Source: Palaemon carinicauda (lineage: Eukaryota > Arthropoda > Malacostraca > Decapoda > Palaemonidae). Taken from it: a stretch of DNA of 64,000 nt. The position numbers were made by a program, and so were the translations under genes. Where the stretch lies: assembly GCF_036898095.1 (NCBI RefSeq), contig NC_090757.1, positions 63,729,081 through 63,793,080 of the forward strand, given 5' to 3'. Below are positions 53,820 through 62,727 of this stretch, in pieces. Below the pieces are notes generated by a model. The model worked only from the letters and a program-made list of their open reading frames with translations, had not been told where the DNA came from and searched no databases. Every line of letters begins with the position of its first letter. Positions within the stretch are counted from its first letter, which is position 1.

Positions 53820-54611
53820 CGCAAGCCCTAGGGGTGGCAGTCCCCCTGCGTGTCCACCTGCGGGGGGATGCCTTCAGCGTTGCGTCCGCAGGTGGCAGCA
53901 ACACGGGGCCGATGCTTGGACGGTCTCAGTGATCGGCCAAGGCTATCGCGTCCCGTTCACAACATCTCAACCTCCCCTGACAGCGAATCCAGTGTCGTTG
54001 AGCTCCTATGCCACGGGATCGGCAAAGGGGCTGGCCCTTCAGGCCGAAGTCGAGACCATGCTCGAGAAGGGTGCTCTCCAGGAGGTCGTGGACGGCTCCA
54101 CAGGCTTCTTCAGTCGACTCTTTCTTGTAGAGAGAAGGCTACTGGAGGCTGGAGATCCGTCATCGATCTCTCGGCTCTGAACAGGTTTGTCAAGCAAACC
54201 CGGTTCAGCATGGAGACAGCAGACACGGTCAGACTTGCGCTGAGACCACAAGACTTCATGTGCACACTGGATCTAAAGGACGCGTACTTCCAGATCCCAA
54301 TCCATCCGTCTTCCAGGAAGTACCTGAGATTTTGCCTAGACAACAAGATCTACCAGTTCAAGGTGCTGTGTTTCGGTCTCTCCACAGCTCCTCAGGTGTT
54401 CACCAGAGTGTTCACCCTGATTTCATCTTGGGCGCACAAGAACGGCATTCGTCTCCTTTGTTATCTGGACGATTGGCTGATCCTAGCAGACTCGGAGTCG
54501 ACCCTTCTTCGGCACTGAGACAGGCTACTGGATCTTTGCCAGGATCTGGGGATCGTGGTAAACCTCAAGAAGTCCTCTCTGTAGCCGTCCCAACGACTGG
54601 TTTATCTAGGC
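53820..54611 (+). pseudogene. DIRS B reverse transcriptase (one frameshift, stops)
   Basis: The N-terminal part in one frame (LQAEVETMLEKGALQEV, STGFFSRLFLVERR) shifts at about 54137 to the main frame: GGWRSVIDLSALNRFVKQ, CTLDLKDAYFQIPI (motif A), FGLSTAPQVFTRV (motif B), LLCYLDDWLILA (catalytic YLDD, D at 54468 and 54471). TGA at 54516 and TAG near 54582 interrupt it. This RT type (SALN, LDLKDAYF, YLDD) is typical of DIRS elements. Copy C carries an open version. Confidence 0.88.
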
Positions 54612-56773
54612 ATGCTAATAGACACCAATCTCCACAAAGCCTTTCCATCAGACGACCGGATAGCAAGACTGAGGAGGGTGGCGGAACCCTTCCTCAGGCG
54701 AAAAGAACTCCCCGCCCAATCGTGGTTGCGTCTCTTAGGTCACCTATCCTCCCTGGCCCGTCTGGTTCCAAACAGCCGCGTCAGGATGAGATCCCTTCAA
54801 TAGCGGCTAAAGTCCTGGTGGAATCAAGGATCCGATTCCCCGGACATTCTGATCCCAATGGGGTCTCTGGAACAGACGGACTTGCGGTGGTGGCTGGTCG
54901 ACGAGAACCTGCGGAAGGGAATGAGTCTTCTCGTCCTTCCCCCGGAATTGACTCTGTTTTCGGACGCGTCAAAAGAAGGGTGGGGGGCGCACGTTCTGAA
55001 CCAGAGGGCCTCAGGCCTTTGGTCAGAATCAGAAAAGTGCCTACACATCAACCTGCTAGAATTGAAGGCTGTCTTTCTGGCTCTTCAGCAGTTCCAACGG
55101 TCCCTGGCGGGTCACTCCGTGGTGGTGATGAGCGACAACACCACGGTAGTGGCTTATATCAACAAGCAGGGAGGCACTTTTTCGCAACAGCTATCCCATC
55201 TTGCAGTAGAGACTCTGAGGTGGACCGAAACCCACTCGATAACACTATCAGCTCGCTTCATTCCTGGCAAGAGGAATGTGCTCGCCGACAGTCTGAGCAG
55301 GGCTTCGCAGATAGTGAGTACCGAGTGGTCTTTGGATCCTCAGATAGCCAACAAAGTCCTGACTTTGTGGGGTTCCCCGACTGTCGACTTGTTCGCGACA
55401 GCCTTGAACTTCAAGCTGCCCCTGTACTGCTCCCCAGTCCCGGACCCCAAGGCACTCTGGCAAGATGCTTTCCAGCAACGGTGGGACAACATCGACGTGT
55501 ATGCCTTCCCACCGTTCTGTCTGATGAGAAGGGTGCTCAACAGGACCAGACTATCGGTCAACTGTTCGATGACTCTGGTAGCTCCGCTATGGCATCACAT
55601 GGAATGGTTTCCGGACCTTCTGCAGCTCCTGACGGAACTCCCGAGGGAGCTTCCTCCACGACACGAGCTTCTCAGACAACCCCACTCCGGCGTCCCTCAC
55701 AGGGCCGTAGCCTCGCTTCGGCTTCACGCCTGGAGACTATCCAGCGTCTCCTCGCGGAGAGAGGCTTTTCGCAACAGGTTGCGGAGAGAATGTCTCGGCA
55801 CCTGCGAAGGTCCTCTGAGGGAGTCTACCAAGCAAAGTGGAGAGTCTTTTGTGGTTGGTGTCGTGGAAGAGGTATCTCTCCACTCGATGCCACTATTCCA
55901 GCAATAGCGGACTTCCTCGTGTATCTGCGGGAAGAAATGCGCCTTTCTGTCTCGGCAGTGAAAGGCTATCGCTCGGCCTTAAGCTTGGCCTTCAGATTGA
56001 AGGGCGTGGATATTTCTTCATCGCTAGAACTCTCTTTACTCATACGTAGCTATGAGCTTACCTGCCCCCAGTCGGAAGTGAGACCCCCTCCTTGGAACGT
56101 GGTTCGAGTCCTCAGGTCTCTTAAGAGACCTCCCTTCGAGCTATTACGCCAGGCCTCCGATCGCCACCTGTCTTGGAAGACGGCTTTCCTACTCGCCTTG
56201 GCTTCGGCCAATCGGGTTAGTGAACTTCATGGTCTCTCGTACGACATCGCCCATTCAAGGGGATGGGGGGAGGTAACGTTCAGGTTCGTCCCTGAGTTTG
56301 CCAAGACTCAGAATCCTGGAGTGCCGGATCCTCGGTTCGACTCTTTCAGGATCGCGAGTCTCCGTTCTGTAACAAGCGACCCAGACCAGCTGCTACTATG
56401 TCCAGTGAGGTGTCTGAGGCACTACTTGAAGAGAACGGCTGCAGTCCGTCCTCAAGTGCGAGCTTTGTTTGTGAGCACAGGCAGGACTAAAAGGAGGGTC
56501 ACCAGGAACACCATCTCAGCTTGGATTCGAAGGGTTATCCACCATGCCCTGAATCCTGACCCTCCTCCGTCACGTCGCCCTCAGGCCCACGATGTCAGGG
56601 GTATTGCTACATCCCTGGCCTTCAAGAGAAACTTCTCTGTGACGCAGGTACTTCAAGCTGGGGTCTGGAAGCGTCAACCGACCTTCACAGCCCACTACCT
56701 GCAAGACGTGACCCACAGGAGCCTTGATACGTTTTCTATCGGCCCTGTGGTGGCTGCACAACAGCTGGTCTAA
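54260..56773 (+). CDS. DIRS B tyrosine recombinase ORF (837 codons, overlapping RT/RNase H)
   Basis: The recombinase domain occupies roughly residues 490-837: SRLETIQRLLAERGFS, core-binding part (VYQAKWRVFCGWC, SVSAVKGYRSALSLAF), then catalytic residues Arg652 (ASANRVSEL), His777 and Arg780 (HDVRGIATS), Trp803 and Tyr813 (AHYLQD). This set fits the R-HxxR-W/H-Y pattern of tyrosine recombinases that integrate circular DIRS DNA. The frame is open from 54260, overlapping the RT/RNase H frame by about 1.4 kb. Whether that upstream part is translated is unknown. The catalytic part looks intact. Confidence 0.9.
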   Translation: MHTGSKGRVLPDPNPSVFQEVPEILPRQQDLPVQGAVFRSLHSSSGVHQSVHPDFILGAQERHSSPLLSGRLADPSRLGVDPSSALRQATGSLPGSGDRGKPQEVLSVAVPTTGLSRHANRHQSPQSLSIRRPDSKTEEGGGTLPQAKRTPRPIVVASLRSPILPGPSGSKQPRQDEIPSIAAKVLVESRIRFPGHSDPNGVSGTDGLAVVAGRREPAEGNESSRPSPGIDSVFGRVKRRVGGARSEPEGLRPLVRIRKVPTHQPARIEGCLSGSSAVPTVPGGSLRGGDERQHHGSGLYQQAGRHFFATAIPSCSRDSEVDRNPLDNTISSLHSWQEECARRQSEQGFADSEYRVVFGSSDSQQSPDFVGFPDCRLVRDSLELQAAPVLLPSPGPQGTLARCFPATVGQHRRVCLPTVLSDEKGAQQDQTIGQLFDDSGSSAMASHGMVSGPSAAPDGTPEGASSTTRASQTTPLRRPSQGRSLASASRLETIQRLLAERGFSQQVAERMSRHLRRSSEGVYQAKWRVFCGWCRGRGISPLDATIPAIADFLVYLREEMRLSVSAVKGYRSALSLAFRLKGVDISSSLELSLLIRSYELTCPQSEVRPPPWNVVRVLRSLKRPPFELLRQASDRHLSWKTAFLLALASANRVSELHGLSYDIAHSRGWGEVTFRFVPEFAKTQNPGVPDPRFDSFRIASLRSVTSDPDQLLLCPVRCLRHYLKRTAAVRPQVRALFVSTGRTKRRVTRNTISAWIRRVIHHALNPDPPPSRRPQAHDVRGIATSLAFKRNFSVTQVLQAGVWKRQPTFTAHYLQDVTHRSLDTFSIGPVVAAQQLV
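54612..55680 (+). pseudogene. DIRS B RT thumb, RNase H and following domain
   Basis: In the same frame as the RT. After a stop at 54801 it is open from 54858: LTLFSDASKEGWGAHV (first RNase H Asp), NLLELKAVFLAL (catalytic Glu), VVMSDNTTVVAYIN (Asp), then RNVLADSLSRA. It is followed by the DIRS-typical block VDLFATALNFKLPLYCS and VYAFPPFCLM. In DIRS elements this block is sometimes annotated as methyltransferase-like; I cannot confirm a catalytic motif. Homology fades near 55680, where the recombinase frame takes over. Confidence 0.85.
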
Positions 56774-57241
56774 CCTCAGGCTCCTTTTTGGACAAGTAGC
56801 AGTAGGTTGAGGGCGTTGTTACCCGGTCTTAGTCTGCGTGAATGAAAGAGTATGTCTGACCCTTACTACTTTCTTCATTCTCCCCTCTCTTGGGGAAGCA
56901 GCATCCTGGTCCTCGCATAGCTGACCTCGACCTCTGCAGGTAACCCATGCTTCTTTGTGCTCCTAGGATTAAGCTTAATACTGTTGCGTCTCCCATACCC
57001 TGACGAGGTGGTATTGGGAACGTCCTATCCTAGAATTCCTATCTGAAGGTCTCAAGGTCAACTTCATAGGACGAGTCACACTCTCCTCCTCACACTGCTT
57101 ATGTAGGCCACTCGTTCCTAGCGATGCTAGGAACTTGTGAGGTACAGGGGCTCCCTCTGTCTAGTGCTGCTCACTGAGGGATCGAGCCCCCGGGCAAGCC
57201 GAAGTCAGTAAGGCTGGGGACTTTCCACCCTTCCTAAGGGG
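56774..57241. other. DIRS B 3' untranslated region
   Basis: Non-coding, aligning throughout with DIRS A 41136-41596 (shared ccataccctgacgaggtgg and ggtaagtcacc). It leads into the internal complementary region. Confidence 0.7.
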
Positions 57242-57352
57242 TAAGTCACCCTATGTAAATAGCGTGGTTTGTATTTCGGTTACGGAACAAATGACAAATT
57301 CGAAGATAATTTGTATTTTTCCTAACCATACAAACCTTAGTTATTTACACAT
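57242..57352. repeat. Internal complementary region of DIRS B
   Basis: It pairs in two halves with the left end (ctatgtaaatagcgtgg...ggttacggaaca) and the right end (aatgacaaattcgaag...) of this copy. The copy-specific ctatg (versus ctttg in copy A) matches the terminal repeats of copy B. Confidence 0.92.
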
Positions 57353-57416
57353 ATGTGCCCGCCATCCCTGACCCCCAAGTCAAGTCCTACCTCTAAGTGA
57401 AGTGAAGCAAGTCACC

Positions 57417-57602
57417 GGTGTGTGTGGAGGGGGGAGGGGTAGCAAGCTACCCTTCCCCACCCCCCGCTAACTAGCGCGGGGGTAATTAACCCTCGTTAAA
57501 ACTATTGGCTCGTCATTTCAGCTGCGCTAAAAGGTAAACCCTATGTAAATAGCTAAGGTTTGTATGGTTAGGAAAAATACAAATTATCTTCGAATTTGTC
57601 AT
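57417..57602. repeat. Right inverted terminal repeat of DIRS B
   Basis: Contains ctaactagcgcggggg and the segment reverse-complementary to 48940-49012, and ends with the right-specific sequence to cgaatttgtcat. It retains the block missing from the left ITR of this copy. Confidence 0.9.
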
Positions 57603-58444
57603 ATCAGAATGTTTTCTTTTTTGGTGCTTATTTTTTATGTTTTTAAGGATTTTTCAATTCATAAGGATTGGGAAGGCCTCATTACCTCACGAGAGGTGTC
57701 CTCCCACGGAATATCAGATCATACCTGAATACAAGACTATTAGAATTGACAAAGGATGTTACTGTATATGTTATATGGCTGTGGTATTTACAGGTACAGT
57801 ATATGTCAAAATTTAAGCTGGGGAGTCAATGTATAACCAGCATGGGGCCTTTGAATTTACCCCTGGAACTCTCATTCCCTTAAATCCTCCCAAATTTAAA
57901 TAACCTGACCTTAGAGGTTCTTGCGCTTTCATTGACCCTGATTGTAGATGAAGATTGGTAGTGTATACTGTAAGTAGGTCAGTGGTTAATGAAACAAAGC
58001 ATTTGAAATTAAAATCAGTCTCGATAAAGTTTGAATCACTTCACAAACTTTTAGAAAATAAAATGCATTTCCTGACTTCTATTATCAGCAGTTTATAAAA
58101 TTTAGCTATGATTTCTTAAATTTCATCCTAAAACCATCTCTGCTATGAAGTAGGTAGAATAATCCAAAATTTTCTAACTAATTGTGCTGTAATCCCCTGG
58201 TCAAAATAACCTTAATAGAAATGGAATCTATTAGATATAAACAGACTAAGATATCTTGGAAAAAAAAAAAAAATCCAATTCCAGTCAGAGGTATCATCCT
58301 ATTATTTCAAGTATTGAAAACATTTGATCAGACTTTTATCATTGGCTTAGGAGAAGAATACTTTTACCAATACAGTACAAGACGGAGCCCAACGAAGCTT
58401 TCTAGTAACTGTGAAAGCTGTTCCTATATTTAAGAATTTGATAT
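57603..58444. other. Non-coding stretch, nothing recognised
   Basis: AT-rich sequence between DIRS B and LINE family 3 copy c. ORFs at 57668-57883 and 58182-58433 show no family resemblance. Confidence 0.4.
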
Positions 58445-59886
58445 ACAGGTACAGTACAGTAATGTTACTCCTCTATGTAAATGTATTTGTGGTAGCTCAA
58501 GTCCCACTGATTACCGCCCAATTTCAATAACTCCCATATTATCCAAAGTTTTTGAACGTCTTCTGGCAAAACGTCTTAATAGGTTTGCTGAAGGTAATCC
58601 ACTGTTCCCTAGTTTGCAATTTGGTTTCCATGAAGGCCTTGGAACATGTGATGCCTTTCTTACAATCTCCAATGCTGTACAGAAATCCTTTGATTGTGGT
58701 CAGGAAGTTCGTATGATTGGCCTTGATTTTAGTGCTGCTTTTGACCGTGTTAATCATGAGGCCCTTGTTTTCAAACTCAAACAGTTGAGAGTGGGTGGGT
58801 TGTTTCTTAGCATTATTATTGATTTTTTAAGTAATAGATCTCAAAGAGTTGTTGATGGGCACCATAGTGAGTATAGGAATGTGATATCTGGTGTTCCACA
58901 GGGTAGTGTTCTTGGCCCATTACTTTTCATATTATATACACATGATGTGGTTAGGCCTAGAAAACAAGCTTGTTGCATATGCAGATGATGCTACTCTCTT
59001 TGCATCAATTCCATCCCCTGAATGTAGATCTGGGGTTGGTGAATCCCTTAATAGAGATTTAGGTAGAATTAGTGCATGGTGCAAATTATCCGGTATGAAG
59101 TTGAATCCTAACAAAACTCAAAGTATGATTGTAAGTAGGTCAAGGACGGTGGCTCCTCAACATCGGATCTCAGTATTGATAATGTTTCTTTAAATTTGTA
59201 TGACTCTTTTGAAATTTTAGGTGTGATTCTCGACAGCAAATATACTTTTGAGAAACACATTAGGTCTGCTTCTTATTTAGCCTAATTGCACAAAAAATTG
59301 GCTTATTGAGAAAGTCTTACAAGATTTTCGGTGATCAATCTATTCTGAAGACGTGTTCTAATTCTTTCATTCTATCTTGTTTTGAGTATTGTTCTCCTGT
59401 CTGGTCTTCACCTGCTGACTCTCATCTTAATTTGTTGTACAGAAACTTATGGTCTATTAAATTTCTTATTCCTGATCTAGATATTAATCTTTGGCACTGT
59501 CGTTCAATTAGTTCATTATGCATGTTGCATAAGATTTTTCATAACTGTCCATCCTTTACATTCAGATCTCCCTGGACAATTCTATCCTGTTCGTAATACT
59601 AGGCAGGCAGTTAATTCTAATAGCCAGACCTTCTCCATCATGAGGCTCAATACTACACAGTATTCTAGAAGTTTTATTCCAGCTGTTACCAAGTTGTGGA
59701 ATGATCTTCCTAATGGGTAGTTGAATCAGTAGAACTTCAAAAGTTCAAAGTTGGAGCAAATGTTTTTATGTTGACCAGGCTGACAGGCTTTTTATAGTTT
59801 ATATATGACATACTGTATCTGTTTCTGATGCTGACGTTGTTATTAGTTTATATAGGACATATCTGTTTTACGTTGTTACTATTTTT
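58445..59886 (+). mobile_element. LINE family 3, copy c (5'-truncated), interrupted by DIRS C
   Basis: The longest family-3 copy. The RT from its N-terminal part (TDYRPISITP at about 58508) runs through the catalytic core to the C-terminal domain (about 59720) and part of the 3' UTR. The 3' UTR stops near 59886 (gttgttactatttt), where DIRS C begins, before the shared SINE tail and TAA repeat. Those would be expected beyond the window. Confidence 0.85.
58500..59720 (+). pseudogene. Family-3 LINE reverse transcriptase (frameshifts)
   Basis: 58614-58988 gives LQFGFHEGLGTCDAFL, MIGLDFSAAFDRVNH (motif A) and SGVPQGSVLGPLLF (motif B). A frameshift near 58955 leads to 58891-59193, with VAYADDATLFASI (catalytic YADD) and SGMKLNPNKTQ. 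Two more shifts lead to 59306-59596 (the SCFEYCSPVW region). Catalytic residues are present. It is 5'-truncated, so no endonuclease is seen. The sequence supplies the RT half missing from copy a at 10222. Confidence 0.83.
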
Positions 59887-60265
59887 TCAATATTAATCTT
59901 ACCCGATGATCATGTAGCTGTCAACTCCGTTGCCCGACAGAAATCTACGGTCGGGATACGCCAGCGATCGCTATCCAGGTGGGGGTGTACACAACAGCGC
60001 CATCTGTGAGTAGGTACTCAAGTACTTCTTGTCAACAAGAACTCAATTTTTCCTCTGTCGTGCCGCCGGCAAGACCTACTTGGATACGCTGTTGATTCTG
60101 GAGTTGTTGTTCACGATTTGGTGATGTATTCACTCTAGAGTTTAGCCTTCGCTATTCAGGAAGCTTTATCATTAGCTTAGCAAGCTTTTGGAATTAATTT
60201 GGATTAATTGTTAACGAACTTTGCTAGATTTTGGAATTCCCCCTTGACTATTTCTAAAATTCAAG

Positions 60266-62727
60266 ATGTCTGACCAGTCTCAAGTCCCTAAGTACAGGCA
60301 GTGTAGCGTTAGGACTTGTGCTAGGCGTCTTCCGAAGGCCTCTATAGATCCTCACACCGTTTGTTCCAATTGTAGGGGTAAATCCTGTCAATTGGAAGAT
60401 CGATGTGGGGAATGCGCTGGGCTTTCGGAATTCGATTTTAACGAATTCCTCAAAAATGCACGTAGGTTAGAGAAGGAGAGAATCAGGAGGAGTTCTTCTC
60501 GCTCTTTGGATTTTTCCTCTCCCCATGCCCCTCAACCTTTTCCTTCCCCTGTGGTGGTGACTCCCGAACCTGCTACTAGTGCTCAGCCATCCATGGCGGA
60601 TATGTTGCGTGCCATTCAGGCTCTCGGTGACAGAGTGGAGTCATTGGCTAATGACCGTAATCAGCTCTTGGCAGATGTCAGAGAGCTGAAAGCGAAAAGT
60701 GCAGTGGGAAGTGTTATCAGTGCTAGTGATGTGAAAAGTGTCAGTGTCAGTGTTGCGCATGAGGGTACATCTGTGCGTGCCAGTCGTCCTCCCAGTCCGG
60801 GACCTCTTGCAAGCTCCCAAGCCCAGGGGAGAAGCAATGTCGAAGGACCAAAGGGTTCGGCAGGCCTTGATCGGCGCACGGATGTATCCTCAGTGGTTGC
60901 GGACGTACTGTATCTGCCAAAGATCGTCCCATCCACAAACAGACAAATGAGCCCTTATATTCCTCGTCTGTGGAAGAAGTTTCCAGGAGGAAACGATGGA
61001 CCAAGGTCTCACGACCGCTCAAACGTAAGGTCCCTTCCGAGCGAGTCCAACGGCCCAGGTGTAGCCACTGGGTCAGTTCGGACTCGCTGCAGTCATCTGA
61101 TGACTGCACACCTCCCAAGAGAGGTAGAGTGGTTCCACAACAGGCTTCTGCTCCGTCTGTTGTTGCTCCAACCACGGTAGACCCTAAGTGGTCCATGCTG
61201 CAGACTATGCAGTCTCAGCTTGCGGCATTCATGCAGGAGTATCATGCTGAGAAGGTTAACACTGCACCTGTTAACCTACAACCCGCCGAGGTTGTGCGCT
61301 CAGCAGATACTGCGGCTGCCTGCTCCCACACTCCACCTGTGAGAGCTCCACCACCGATGCGCAGTCCACCCTGCCAGACGCATGTTCTTGCTGCTCCATC
61401 CGTTGACATGCGTGAGCTACCGCATCAGCAGTGGGAAGGTGCTGTAGAGCTGCCGGGTTCCAGCACTATGCGGCTTTCTCCGCAACCCATGCAGCATGCT
61501 CCGCATACCATACAGCATGCTCCGCATACCATACAGCATGCTCCGCAACCCACCGCAGCCCCTCCCACGCTCCAGCACTCTGCTTTGGTTGTTGCCAGCT
61601 CGCAGACTGACCAGCAGCGGCATGATGTTGGATCCGCAGCTACGCATGCACCCGTACTGCCGGATTCAGCCGTTCAGCTTTCTGCTCTGCCTTTGCCACT
61701 TCCTACTCAGCTTTCGGATGATGGAGTATCGGATGACGAAGCTGCACACTTGGATGAGCCGCACTCTGACTTTGAAGGGCCCAAGTCTACGCCTCCCTCC
61801 TTAGACTTTCGTAAAGTCCTTGCCTTGTTCAGGGACTTGTATCCTGAGCAGTTTGTGTCTGCAACCCCTCGCTCTCCTCCCTCCGAGTTTGCTCTGGGCA
61901 TGTAGTCTGCTGCGCCTGCCTTCACCAAGCTTGTTCTCGCACGATCATCTAAGAGAGCTTTGAGGGTTATGGGAGAGTGGTTGCATTCCAAGAAGCAACT
62001 GGGAAAGACTGCTTTCATCTTTCCGCCTACCAAGCTTGCTTCCAAGTCGAGCGTCTGGTATGCCACGGGAGAGGAACCCGGCTTGGGAGTTCCTGCCTCT
62101 GCCCAGGGCGACTTCTCAAGTCTGGTTGACTCTCCCCGCAGGTTGGCTATGAGACGATCGAAGATCTGCTGGTCCTTTTCTGATATGGATCATCTGTTGA
62201 AGGGAGTCTTTCGTGCCTTCGAGATCTTCAACTTCCTCGATTGGTGTTTGGGAGCCTTAAGCAGGAAGACTTCCCCTTCAGATAGGGACTCTGCCATGCT
62301 GATCATGTCTAGCATGGACAAAGCCATTCGGGATGGGTCTGGTGAACTTGCGGCTTCGTACGTGTCGGGAGTGCTCAAGAAGAGAGAACATCTTTGCTCC
62401 TTCTTATCGGCTGGTATCACTCCTTGCCAGAAGTCAGAGTTGTTGTTCGCTCCTCTCTCCAAGTGTCTGTTTCCGGAGGAGCTGATTAAGGGGATGGCTG
62501 CCTCTCTTATCCAGAAGGATACCCATGATCTGATGGCATCTTCTGCACGTAAGGCTAAAACCTTACCTTCCGTGCCTAGACCCTTCCGCCCTGCAGCAGT
62601 AGACACTCCTGCAACTCGGTTCATCCCGCCCTTTCGTGGCAGAACCTCCAGCAGAGGAGGTACCCGTGCCGACAGTCACCGTGGCAAATCCAAGAAGGGT
62701 TCCAAGTCCGCAAAAGGCAAGTTCTGA
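60266..62727 (+). pseudogene. DIRS C Gag (one frameshift and one in-frame stop)
   Basis: ATG at 60266 opens a frame with a Cys cluster (CSVRTCARRL, HTVCSNCRGKSC, RCGECAGL), a basic/Ser-rich stretch (RIRRSSSRSLDFS) and a probable short coiled coil (IQALGDRVESLANDRNQLLA). A one-base shift near 60960-61000 moves the coding to a second frame, with His/Pro-rich repeats (PHTIQHA, 61480-61560). It stops at TAG 61903-61905 and continues in the same frame to 62727: VMGEWLHSKKQLGKTAF, FLDWCLGAL, KCLFPEELIKGMA and a basic end (KKGSKSAKGKF). Only two lesions are seen. Confidence 0.8.

Larger units (their letters stand above)
48928..57602 (+). mobile_element. DIRS-type tyrosine-recombinase retrotransposon, copy B (with a SINE in gag)
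   Basis: Left end tttgttccgtaacc (48928); right end cgaatttgtcat (57602). ITRs lie at 48928-49012 and 57417-57602, and the internal complementary region at 57242-57352. Interior: Gag (49097-53737, several frames, split by a SINE at 52677-53345), RT (about 53820-54610), RNase H (about 54860-55600), tyrosine recombinase (about 55700-56773). The left ITR is shorter than in copy A, lacking the block with cgctagttagcg. Much better preserved than copy A. Confidence 0.93.

Noticed and set aside
57668..58433. Small ORFs between DIRS B and LINE family 3
   Set aside because: No domain, no homology to neighbouring elements, and AT-rich composition; chance ORFs.
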